Shown here: one piece after another, positions 37,801-49,800 of the stretch
Position numbering within the stretch: position 1 is the stretch's first letter
Layout of the letters: the number at the start of each line of letters is the position of its first letter
From: Mytilus galloprovincialis
Lineage: Eukaryota > Mollusca > Bivalvia > Mytilida > Mytilidae
DNA: 64,000 nt
Assembly (NCBI RefSeq): GCF_965363235.1
Contig: NC_134846.1
Coordinates: 27,910,218-27,974,217 of the forward strand
Direction of reading: 5' to 3'
The notes under the pieces: generated by a model
What the model saw: only the letters and a program-made list of their open reading frames with translations
What the model was told of the DNA's origin: nothing
Databases searched by the model: none
Made by a program: the position numbers and the translations under genes

Positions 37801-40800
37801 CATAAGGAAAGGACTATTCATGCTATCAATTCCTTGGTTCTCTAGAAGAAGACTTTTGTATGCATTTCCCATAGGGTCCTATGTTAAACTAAGTCCCCCT
37901 GGCGGCCATATTGGATGATGGATCAGCTACAAAGTAACAACACTTGGTCAGCACAACATAAGGAACATTCATGCCATGTTTGGTTTCATTCCATTTAGTG
38001 GTTCTCTAGAAGAAGTCATTTGTATGCATTTCCCATAGGGTCCTATGTTAAACTAAGTCCCCCGCTGGCGGCCATCTTGGATGATGGATCAGCTACAAAG
38101 TAACAACACTTGGTCAGCACCTCATAAGGAACATTCATGCCATGTTTGGTTTCATTGCATTCAGTGTTCCAATTTTTGTGATATTGATAAAATTCTGTTT
38201 AAATTTATATAAAAAATGCCAGTTTAAATTATTGCTATTACAACCCTGTTGCAATTTTTCTCAATAATAAAAAGCATTAATTTCTGAATTTACAATAGAT
38301 AGCAAAGGCACTCCTGAATCTACTGATGTTAGATTACAAAGACATTCCTTAATCTACAAGAGTAAGATTACAAAAGTACTCCTGAATCTACAGTAGTTAG
38401 ATTACCAAGGCACTCTTGAATCTTCTGTAGTTTGTTACAAAGGCACTCCTGAATCTACAGTAGTTAGATTACAAAGGCACTCCTGAATCTACTGTAGTTT
38501 GTTACAAAGGCACTCCTGAATCTACAGTAGTTAGATTACAAAGGCACTCCTTACTCTACAGTAGTTAAATAACAAAAGAACTCCTGAATCAACAGTAATT
38601 AAATGACATATAGGTACTCCTGAATATATACAGTAATTAGATTACAAAGGAACTCATGAATCAAATTTCAACTAATTCAAAATTCACCTCTTCGACATCA
38701 ATACGTGTTACAATAGTATTGATATTGTTTTTCTTCTTCTTTGTTTGTGAACTTTCTCCAGTGGCTAGAACAGCTTCTCTATGTTGTCTTTGCTTAATGG
38801 TCTTCAAATCTCTGGAAAAAAAAACATGAAAGATAAGTTATATTTCAGCATTTCAGAAATGTCTACTGTTTACATATGTTTTATAAGAGAAGCTTCAATA
38901 ACAAATGTTGATAAGAGAATTATAAGGTTAGCTCTATTACAATGCAACACAATACACCTTAAAAGTGTAAGTATCAATCTCTATCTCTACTAGTCTCTCA
39001 TGAGTTTGAATCAAATAGAAAAGTATAACCTTTTATGTGACCTGCATTAAGGAAGAAAAAGTGAGGTCATAATGCGTATAACCTTTTTTCAATTGAATTT
39101 TGATAAATATACCAATTGAGAAGCATTAAAAAACAAAATTTATGAAACAGATTTGGCTTCCATAGACAGTCAGGGGACTTACTTAAATGAGTGATTTTCT
39201 TAATCACTGATTCAAATAACATTATGTTCATAAAGGTTGGAAGTAAGAGTTGTCTTTCTTTAATAATCACCTATTTAAGTAGTACAAATTCATCACTAGA
39301 CTAAGTGATTTAAATTTATTGTAGTTTTGAATATAGAATACTAATGATCCAGGGACTAATTATGTTGCTAAAATTATCAGAACCAACATCTGTGTTGTCT
39401 AGGATGACCAGGTCATTTCAGGTGATGACATTGTACTGAATCTAGGATAATGACATAAAAATCACTTGTTTAAGTATCATACCTCAGTTTCCTTCCAAAA
39501 AATCACTTCTTTAAGTATCATTATTCTAATAACCCCCACTAATTTCAACACCCCCGAACAGTGAAATTTTTATCGCTAACAGTAGAATTTTATTCTTCAA
39601 GTATCATTATTCTAATAACCCCCACTAATTTCAACACCCCCGAACAGTGAAATTTTTATCAGTAGAATTTTATTACATAATCTGAAAGATGAAACCTTGA
39701 ACTTTACAGGAAAAATACTCCCACTGCTGAGAAAAATCTGTTAAGAAAGTATCAGTTCATTAAATTAGGCCATTATTATAGCATTTTATCCACTAAAATA
39801 GAATTTGCAGCTAAAGCATTGCACCAAAGGCATAAACCTTTCTATTTAAAAGAAGCAAAAAGTTCATTTTTTTCAATTTTACTAATGAAAAGATTTTATC
39901 TAAACCTATGTTTTTAAAATTTTAGTAAAACTGCAAAATCACAATTTATGACAAAATTTCAAATTTGCTCCTAAAATAAGTGATTTAAAAATCACTTATT
40001 TCAATAAGTCCCCTGACTGATAGACAAAAATCACTTTCAAAATAAATGAATTATCCTTAAATTTTACCGGAAATATTTTTCCAAACCAATGACAGTAGGT
40101 GTGATGGAGATTCTTGGTTGCCTCTCTCGTACAATCTGTATATACTGTCGTAAAGTTGTCTTTCCATCACCTCCACCCTTAAACACATATGAAAGGAATG
40201 TTTTAATTCAATTGTATATATTTGGTGTACCCAACTTTTGTAACATATATATTCAAGAAAGTAAATTTCAGTTAGCATGGTTAGATTTTTATATATCTAT
40301 ATTTGCCATATTTATCTGAATTTTGAAATATAATCTATGAACAGAACATGCTTGTAGAACAAGCACGAATAGCACTTGCTAGATAAATACCTGTTTTGAA
40401 TTTTCTACCATTTGAACAAAGTCTGAAACAGGTAAAATGATTAATGCTTCATCTTCTGTTACTTCTCTTTTCACAGTTTCCACCTAAACAACAAAAGAAA
40501 AATGCTTACAAATCATACAAATGTGGGAAGTGGACTACCTCATTAGTAATTACGTGTTCTTCATAATAGCAGCCTTAATATTAGAACCAAGTTTATTTTG
40601 TTATGTCTTGACCAGAAAAATTTTGTAATTCTTGGTTTGTCTACCTGTTATTTTTCTTACCTCTGATGCTATGTCATCAGGGTAATATCAAATACCTAGA
40701 TATAATTCAGTACTGAAATCAATGATTGTTTTAAAAATAAGTACATATTTTACAAACTTAAATATAAAAATTCTAACTGTACTAGACTCTTTCATTATTG

Positions 40801-43800
40801 AAATGAGATTATCAAAAAATTTCTAAGATCTGTTCCATTAAATTTTGTATGTTTCCAGCAGCTATAACTTGATTTGAGTACAGTGATCTCTTACCATTAA
40901 GTACTACAAAGTGATCTTCGTAACCTTATGTTATATACATTCTAAAATTTACATTTTATGATTTACTTGATGCTTGATCAACAGTAAAAACAAAATATGC
41001 AGTTAATTAAGACTACAAGTTGATAATAGAATGATAGTAAACAAATATGTCAAAATTAACAGTAAAGTATGAAAACAATTGTATACAGCTGTATACTTGC
41101 ACCTTAGAACTATTTAGAAAACAATTTTTCACAAAATACAAAATGTATGAGATCAAGAAATTGACCGGACAGAATTGATATGGTCATCTCTATAAGATTT
41201 GTTTTATACTTCAGACTTGTAATTAATAGTGTTATATTGAGTTATACCTGAGTACCATTTTCTATCCATTCTGTTACCATTCTCTTCCATGATATAGTAA
41301 ATGGAAATCCCTGTTCCTCTGTAACACAAGGTACCTTTAATTCTTCTCCCACTTTAAAGATGGCTGCTCCTAATCCACAATCATTTATAATGTGTGGATC
41401 TAAAACAATTTTCATAAACTGAAAAAAATAGTGTGATAGACATCTGTCTAGCTAATGATAACATTCATCTTATTGTTAGAGATGGACCAACTTCCAGTTT
41501 GGTGAAAGATTTTGCTCAATGTTGTTGGATAATAATTAATTGGGACAATAAAAAGCGATATATGCAAATAAAAATCATTAAAATGCATAAGTAGATGTTT
41601 TTTGTGTTTTCTTTTGTCTGTTCTATGTTGCACCTGCAAGTTGTATTTGGTAATATACAATACAGAACGTGAATGTACGAAAATTGAATGAAACCCGCAT
41701 ATTTGATGATAGTGACTGCCAGGCCATAAAAAAAGAATAGGTTTGTTTGCCCTAACCCTACCTACCCAGAAAAAGATGCCTACTCAAGTTCTTTTATTGT
41801 CCCGATTTGAAGAAGTTTTTTTCTAATCAGATAGGCATCAAGACTAATAAACATCCGATACTTCAAGTTTTTTTTTTTTTTTTAAACAAAACTAGAGGCT
41901 CTCAAGAGCTTGTATCGCTCACCTGACTCTACTTGGGATTTTGAAATCATATAAAAAAAGATAATAATTTAGCTACAAATAAACAACACTCGGCCAGCAC
42001 CCGGTTAGGAAAGGAGCATTCATGCTATGTTTGTTTTCATTCAATTCAGTGGTTCTTTAGAAGAACACTTTTGTATGCATTTCTTATAGGGCCCTTTGTT
42101 AAACTAAGCCCCTCGCTGGCAGCCATCTTGGATTATGGATCGGCTACAAAGTAACAACACTTGGTCGGCATCCAGGGGTTAAGAAATTTTGTTATAGCTC
42201 ACTAGCCCAGGGTTAATTGGTTGCAAGATTTTACTAGCCCTGTTGGAAGAACTACTAGCCCAACAAAACTGACCTGGTAGTCCTAGTGTGCCTTACAAAT
42301 TCAGAGTTTGCTGCAATAACAATGAATTCTATTAACTTAACAATTTTTATCCATTCACAGCATTGTACAGTAGATTTTTGCAAATTGGATATTCAAAACT
42401 TATATCAGCAAAAAATATTCCATTAGCATATAAATTCAATTAATTGATTATTGAATATTCACTGACCAAATCTGGGGTTGATACAAGTCTTGACCACTGC
42501 TATATGTGGGTATGTAAAAGGATTGGAGGGGGTTTCATCATATACAATAGCATCATCACGTTTGTGTAAAAGAATTATCAGCACATGTTTAAAATTTATA
42601 TCTGACAAAAGTCAGGTTTCTGCTGTCAAAAGGGATTCACATTTATATTGCAATAAATTAACCAGAAGGAGGTAAAATCAGATTGTATAAGCAATGTACA
42701 ATACCACCCCAGCACTAACACATCGATATTGAAAGTACATGTACAAGATCCACCCCAAGTTATTTGTTCTATGTTAAAACTTGTACAAAATCAGTTCAAA
42801 TTCTCAGAATCCCAGAAGACGTAGTTGAATCTGATTGGATAAGATAGAAAAGTGATGAGGGGATTTTCCCCTTTCAATTTTAGAAACGCCAAGAATTTTT
42901 TGTTACTTCCGGTAGTCCGTCGGGCATTTTGGGTTACAAGTTTTGGTTGCCCGAGGTCTAACTGTTGTAGTCCCGGGCGTCGGGCTAGTGGATTTCTTAA
43001 CCCCTGGCATCTCATCAGGAACATTCATGCTATGTTTGGTTTCATTCCATTCAGTGGTTCTCTAAAAGAAGAAATTTGTATGTATTTCTCGTAGGGTCCT
43101 ACGTTAAACTAAGTCCTCCCACTGGCAGCCATCTTGGACATTGGATTGTCCAGAGACAAAGTAACAACACTTGGTAAGTATCTCATTAGGAACATTCATG
43201 CTATGTTTGGTTTCATTCCATTCAGTTGTTCTCTAAAAGAAGACATTTGTATGTATTTCCAATAGGGTCCTATGTTAAACTAAGTCACCCCAGGCCTAAA
43301 TTAAAATATTGTTTGTTTGCCCTTTTCCGACCCTATTTTCTGAAACAGGGTAGGTAGGTAGGTAAAATATTTTATTTTTCTTTCCCAAAAAATAACTGGC
43401 TCGGTACCTTTTTTGTCATGGGTAGGCAGGTAGGTATAATCTTTTATTTTATAGATACAAATCTGCATGATATCATATTTGTCTGTATTGCTTTTGTTTA
43501 AGTATGATTTTACTGATCTTCACTATTATTAAAATTTCTTGGACTATTAGTATAATAGTCACAGGAAGTCATGAAAAATAATTAGCATGTAGAATGTGAA
43601 GTTAATTCATATGCACTACTTTTTTTCAAATATCAAAATATTGGGCTGTGCGGCATATTTTCAACGTTTATATGCCTGGAACTTTTAAGAGTTTTAACTT
43701 GCACTAATATTATGTACCTTGTACGCTTAACTCTACTAAAGGTTTATTACTATCATATATCTCCCTAGCATGGTTTGTGAAACAGCTGTACAATGTGCAA

Positions 43801-46800
43801 TCTATAGCATGTTTTATTCCGACACTCTACCAATTTTATCAAAATTTGAACTTAAATTATCAGAGACGTATCTGTGAAATAAAAAGAATGTTTGACTTAA
43901 GAAAAAATTCATGGGGGCTTGAATATATCGTGATTTTACCACGGGTTGGCCCTTTATGACAAATATTTTACCCTGAGCGATATTGAGGGTGAAAATATCA
44001 GCATAAAGGGACAACCCGTGGTAAAATCACGATATATTCAAGCCCCATGAATTATTTCGATTCTAATACGACAAATACGGCAATTCTTTTGGATCGAAGC
44101 ACTCTATGTCAAGGACAATATTTGCCGTTCCCATACATAAACGCACTATTAAATTGACGTAAAAGAACGGAGCAAACTAAATTAAAGCCGTGCTTAAAAA
44201 CTATTTTCAATAACGTATCTATATAGTTTTGGATGAATTTAAGTGATAATTTACTTAAATGTATTATATGTATAAAAATAATTTATACCAGATTTTAGCA
44301 ACGTTTGTTTACGTTTCCTTGTGATGATTTTTGGTTTCAAAAGCATGTATTTTCACGTAAAATGCTTATATTCTAACGTCATCTTTCTATGACGTCGGGT
44401 ACCTCATTCATAAATAAGCATAGGACGTGGGAGTACAACAGCCCTGGCAATATATTCATATTTTACCACAGGTGTGTACTCAAAGCGTTTGAAGGATGTC
44501 ATGTTAGAATAGAATATAAAGCCACTGCCCGGTAGTGCATTTCCAACCATCATCATCATGTAACCAGTTGGAAGAGCTAAAAGTAAGCATTTGTCTTATT
44601 TTTTATTTTACTTACAACCCTAGAGACTGAGTGTTTAAATTTTCCAGTGTCCCGGTGTTTCCAATAAATATTTACAAGATTTCAATTGTCATGTATTTTA
44701 CATCGTATTTATAAATGGTCTGTAACAAAAACTTGGCGATTTTACTACCAATTATTCTCCAATTTACAGGACTTTGGTTCATGTCAGATATAAATAAAAT
44801 GTCAAAGCTGGTCAAAGGCAGCGTTAACATAATCATCCTGATCTACGGATCACCAAAGGCCATTTCTATATAGGATATAATGTCCGTTAACAAAATATTT
44901 TGAACACACGTCGATAATTTTGTATTGGACAAACTTTTTTAAATGAACCCTGCTCTTCAAGGATAAACACAGGGCAACGTTGGTCATATAATGATTTCAA
45001 AACTTTTAACATTGATTTCAATCAAATACTTTGAATTTCAAATGCAAGTGTTCATGCCAAACGCTCACGTGATATTAAACGAACTAAATCTTATACGGGG
45101 AAGATGAAACCTGAGGATTCGGTCAAAAAGTTATGAGCGGGAAATACAAATATAAGATTTTCAGTAGGAACAGAAAAAACCAGATGCTCCGCAGGGCACA
45201 GCTTTATACGACCGCAGAGGTTGAACCCTGAACGATTGGGGCAAGTATGGACACAACTTTCAAGCTGGATTCAGCTCTAAATTTGGACTGTGATTAAATA
45301 GTTGACACAGCAAAGGTTTCTGACACAGAATGAATGTGGTCTAAAGAACTTAAAATGTGTGTTTTGCCTTTGAACAATTCACTATGCTGTTGAATATTAA
45401 TCCTCTCAAAAAAATTGAAGAAATAGCAATAACTACTCATTTAAATACATAATAAAATATTAAAATCTAAAAAAAGTGCTTGTTATCACTGAATGGTAAA
45501 GATTGTTTTATTTTATCAGTTGGTAGTAAAAGTGAATATACATTGTATATTGTATAAAACAATGATTTAAGTTGATTCAACTACTATTCTGGACAAAGAA
45601 AGATAACTCCAATCAATTGAAAATTTCTTGCTATTGCACAATATTGTGCAATTAGATATTTCTTGCTATTGCGCAATACTGTGCAATTGAAAACATTTGC
45701 TATTGCACAATACTGTGCAATTGAAGATTTCTTGCTATTGCTCAATACTGTGTAATTGAAAATTTCTTGCTATTGCACAATACTGTGCAATTGAAGATTT
45801 CTTGCTATTGCTGAATACTCTGCAATTGAAAATTTCTTGCTATTGCACAATACTTAATATAATAATTTTGGATCCTGATTTGGACCAACTTGAAAACTGG
45901 GCCCATAATCAATAAAGGGCTGCGCTTTAGCGCATGATACGCCCGTTGCTCTTTTAACTTGTCTTTTATGCTTTAAATGAATCTATATGATCAACTAGAA
46001 ATATATTTACAAATCAAAAGGGATGTTACATTAATATATTCACCTAAGTTTCATAAAATCACCCTTTTTTAAGTATAAAAATTCATTACTTAAGAAAACG
46101 TAAAATCCAAAATTTATAAAAATGGAAAGGGAGCTTATGTCAATAGATATAAACAGTTTATTAAAGTTGCATAAAATTTTGTGAAAGTGTTAGTTATTGT
46201 CCCAAAATTGGAAAATCCCCCCTTTTTTAAGCATAAAAATTCATAACACGGCAATGTAAAATCTGAAATTTATAAAAATTGAAAGGGAGCTTACATCAAT
46301 AGATATAAACAATTCACCAAAGTTTCATGGACATTGGTGAAAGCCTTTTTGAGTTATTGTCGGAAGTGTTGAAAATCCCCCTTTTTTTATATCAATAAAG
46401 CCCCATAAATCCAAAACTTAAAATCTGAAATTTATAAAAATTGAAAGGGAGCTTACATCAATAGATATAAACAATTCACCAAAGTTTCATGGACATTGGT
46501 GAAAGCCTTTTTGAGTTCTTGTCCGAAGTGTTGAAAATCCCCCTTTTTTTTTATGAATAAAGCCCCATAAATCCAAAACTTAAAATCTGAAATTTATAAA
46601 AATTGAAAGGGAGCTTACATCAATAGATATAAACAATTCACCAAAGTTTCATGGACATTGGTGAAAGCCTTTTTGAGTTATTGTCCGAAGTGTTGAAAAT
46701 CCCCCCTTTTTTATGAATAAAGCCCCATAAATCCAAAACTTAAAATCTGAAATTAAAAAAAAACAAAAGGGAGCTTACGACAATAGATATAAACAATTCA

Positions 46801-49800
46801 CTTAAGTTTCATGGAAATTGGTGAAAGCGTTTTTGAGTTATTGTCCGAAGTGTGGACGACGGACGGACAGACGGACGGACGGACGGACAACGGTATACCA
46901 TAATACGTCCCGTCTAGAAGACGACGGGCGTATAAAAATCTAAGTACATGTTTAGATTCAGCATATCAAAGAAGCCCAAGAATTCAATTTTTGTTAAAAT
47001 CAAGCTAAGTTTAATTTTGGACCCTTTGGACCTTTATGTTGACCAATTTGAAAACAAGACCAAAAATTAAGAATCTACATACACAGTTAGAATCGGCATA
47101 TCAAAGAACCCCAATTATTCAATTTTTGATGAAATCAAACAAAGTTTAATTTTGGACCCCGATTTGGACCAACTTGAAAACTGGGCCAATAATCAAAATT
47201 CTAAGTACATTTTTAGATTCAGCATATCAAAGAACCCCAAGGATTCAATTTTTGTCAAAATCAAACAAAAAGTTTAATTTTGGACCCTTTGGACCTTAAT
47301 GTTGACCAATTTGAAAACGGGACCAAAAATTAAGAATCTACATACACAGTTAGATTCGGCATATCAAAGAACCCCAATTATTCAATTTTTGATGAAATCA
47401 AACAAAGTTTAATTTTGGACCTTTTGGGCCCCTTATTCCTAAACTGTTGGGACCAAAACTCCCAAAATCAATCCCAACCTTCCTTTTATGGTTATAAACC
47501 TTGTGTTTAAATTTCATAGATTTCTATTTTCTTATACTAAAGTTATGGTGCAAAAACCAAGAAAAATGCTTATTTGGGCCCCTTATTCCTAAACTGTTCG
47601 GACCTTAACTCCCAAAATCAATCCCAACCTTCCTTTTGTGGTCATAAACCTTGTGTTTAAATTTCATTGATTTCTATTTACATATACTAAAGTTATTGTG
47701 CGAAAACCAAGAATAATGCTTATTTGGGCCCTTTTTTGGCCCTTAATTCCTAAACTGTTGGAACCAAAACTCCCAAAATCAATCCCATCCTTCCTTTTGT
47801 GGTCATAAACCTTGTGTCAAAATTTCATAAATTTCTATTTACTTAAACTAAAGTTATAGTGCGAAAACCAAGAAAATGCTTATTTGGGCCCTTTTTGGCC
47901 CCTAATTCCTAAAATGTTGGGATCAAAACTCCCAAAACCAATCCAAACCTTCCTTTTGTGGTCATAAACCTTGTGTTAAAATTTCATAGATTTCTATTCA
48001 CTTTTACTAAAGTTAGAGTGCGAAAACTAAAAGTATTCGGACGACGACGCCAACGTGATAGCAATATACGACGAAAAATTAAAATTTTTGCGGTCGTATA
48101 AAAATTAAAAAATAAAGTATTGCAGGTAAATACAAATAAAAGATTTTCAGTGGGAAAGAATTTATAAGGTCGGTCGGTAAAGGGCAAACAAACAATATTT
48201 TAATTTAAGCCCCACTGGCGGCCATCTTGCATGTTGGATCGGTGACAAAGTAACAAAACTTGGTCAGCATCTCATAAGGAACCTTCATGCTATGTTTGAT
48301 TTCATTACGTTCAGTGGTTCTCTGAAAGAAGACATTTATATGTATTTCCCATTGGGTTCTATGTTAAACTAAGTACCCCGCTGGCAGTCATCTTGGATGA
48401 TGGATCGGCTACAAGGTAACAACACTTGGTCAGCACCTCATAAGGAACGTTCCTGCCATTTTTGGTTTCATTCCATTCAGTGGTTCTCTAGAAGAAGTTC
48501 AAAATGTAACAAGTTAACGATAACGACAACGAATGCCAAGTGATGAGAATAGCTCACTAAAGGGCCAGGTGAGCTAAAAAAGAAAATGCCTACCTACCTA
48601 CCCACTGTCTCAACCTTTGGGTAGGGTTTGGGCAAACCAAAATATTTTTAATTGTGGTCCCATTCTGTTTTAAACGTCGTATTAGGTCATGTAGGTGATC
48701 ACATGTCATGTGACTTTAACCATGTTGACATTATGGAGTAGAATAAAGTGATGATTTTATATGTTTTCACTTTGTGACATTTTAAAATCCTCTATAAAAA
48801 CCTTCATACAAATCAAACAAGAATGTGTCCATAGTACACGGATGCCCCACTCCCACTATCATTTTCTATGTTCAGTGGACCGTGAAATTGGGGTCAAAAC
48901 TTTAATTTGGAATTAAAATTAGAAAGATCATATCATAGGGAACATGTGTACTAAGTTTCAAGTTGATGTAACTTTAACTTCATCAAAAACTACCTTGACC
49001 AAAAACTTTAACCTGAACTTTGCACTATCATTTTCTATGTTCAGTGGACCATGAAATTGGGGTCAAAACTATAATTTGGCATTAAAATTAGAAAGATCAT
49101 ATCATGGGGAACATGTGTATTTAGTTTCAAGTTGATTGGACTTCAGCTTCATCAAAAACTACCTCGACCAAAAACTTTAACCAACGGACGAACGGATGGA
49201 CGAACGGAGGCACAGACCAGAAAACATAATGCCCCTCTACTATCGTAGGTGGAGCATAAAAATTGTAAGCAAGCTTTTCAAATGCCATTTTAATAGCTAT
49301 ACATATTTGATTGAGGAACAAAATGAACCTGTGTATTGATTTGCTAGGCGATCAGGATAAAATATTTACTTAGCCGAAAATCTGGTCACCTTAAGTGACT
49401 TGGCAATAAGCAATTTCATCTCTGCTAGCCTATTTCCATGAGGAAATTGTATGACAGTTTTGATGTAAATGAAAAGAAGGTAGACCCTATACTTTATAGA
49501 GCAGCGTGAGAAAGAGCACTTCTCATTTAAGTCTAAGAGCTTCTACTTATCATGCTTATCAGTATCCAAAGAGTAATCACTTCTCTCCATGAAGTAGTGT
49601 GAGCCCTAATTTGTGTGAAGCATTTAAAAAAAAAAGATTCATTTAATTCATAGTTGGTGTTTAATGCTGGTTTAAGCACTGTTTTCTATATTGTGGCACC
49701 TAGTTTGTATTGGTGGAGGAACCAGGAGTACAGCAGACAGAGCCAACCAGGTAATTGTACATGTTGTAAGTTATTTTCCAACCTTCTTTAAAATTTGGCA

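Larger units (their letters stand above)
37517..38668. repeat. Minisatellite split by a MITE
   Basis: Units of about 35-45 bp (gattacaaaggcactcctgaa, tctacagtagtta) occur at 37517-37632 and again at 38298-38668. The TA-flanked element between them interrupts one original array. Confidence 0.75.
45180..48106 (-). repeat. Family B composite element, copy 3
   Basis: Reverse orientation, from ctttatacgaccgcagagg to ttgcggtcgtataaa, so both ends are present. Holds the short hairpin array at 45613-45855 and family E copy 2 at 45913-46935. A ~35-bp direct repeat (caaatataagattttcagt and caaataaaagattttcagt) flanks it. Confidence 0.75.
43288..48214. mobile_element. Inverted-repeat element Z inside H10
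   Basis: Ends ctaaattaaaatattg and caatattttaatttaag are inverted and run on through gtttgtttgccc. CCCC(A) flanks both sides. The interior holds a repeat shared with 62125-62470, a foldback and family B copy 3. Fragments of the same family lie at about 41723-41880 and 48582-48665. Confidence 0.6.
41892..48577 (+). mobile_element. Helitron-like element H10 hosting three levels of insertions
   Basis: Begins ctagaggctctcaagagc and ends gggccaggtgagctaa. Its own core b sequence is left in three pieces (41892-42172, 43007-43292, 48210-48577), separated by a CAG-ended element and a 4.9-kb inverted-repeat element. Pieces join in unit order, showing a single original insertion. Confidence 0.65.

Noticed and set aside
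37517-38668. CRISPR-like repeat array
   Set aside because: Spacers are not unique, units drift and run together, and the genome is eukaryotic. It is a minisatellite.
43293-48209. Element Z as a complete autonomous transposon
   Set aside because: Its length comes from nested elements; no transposase frame is left between its ends.
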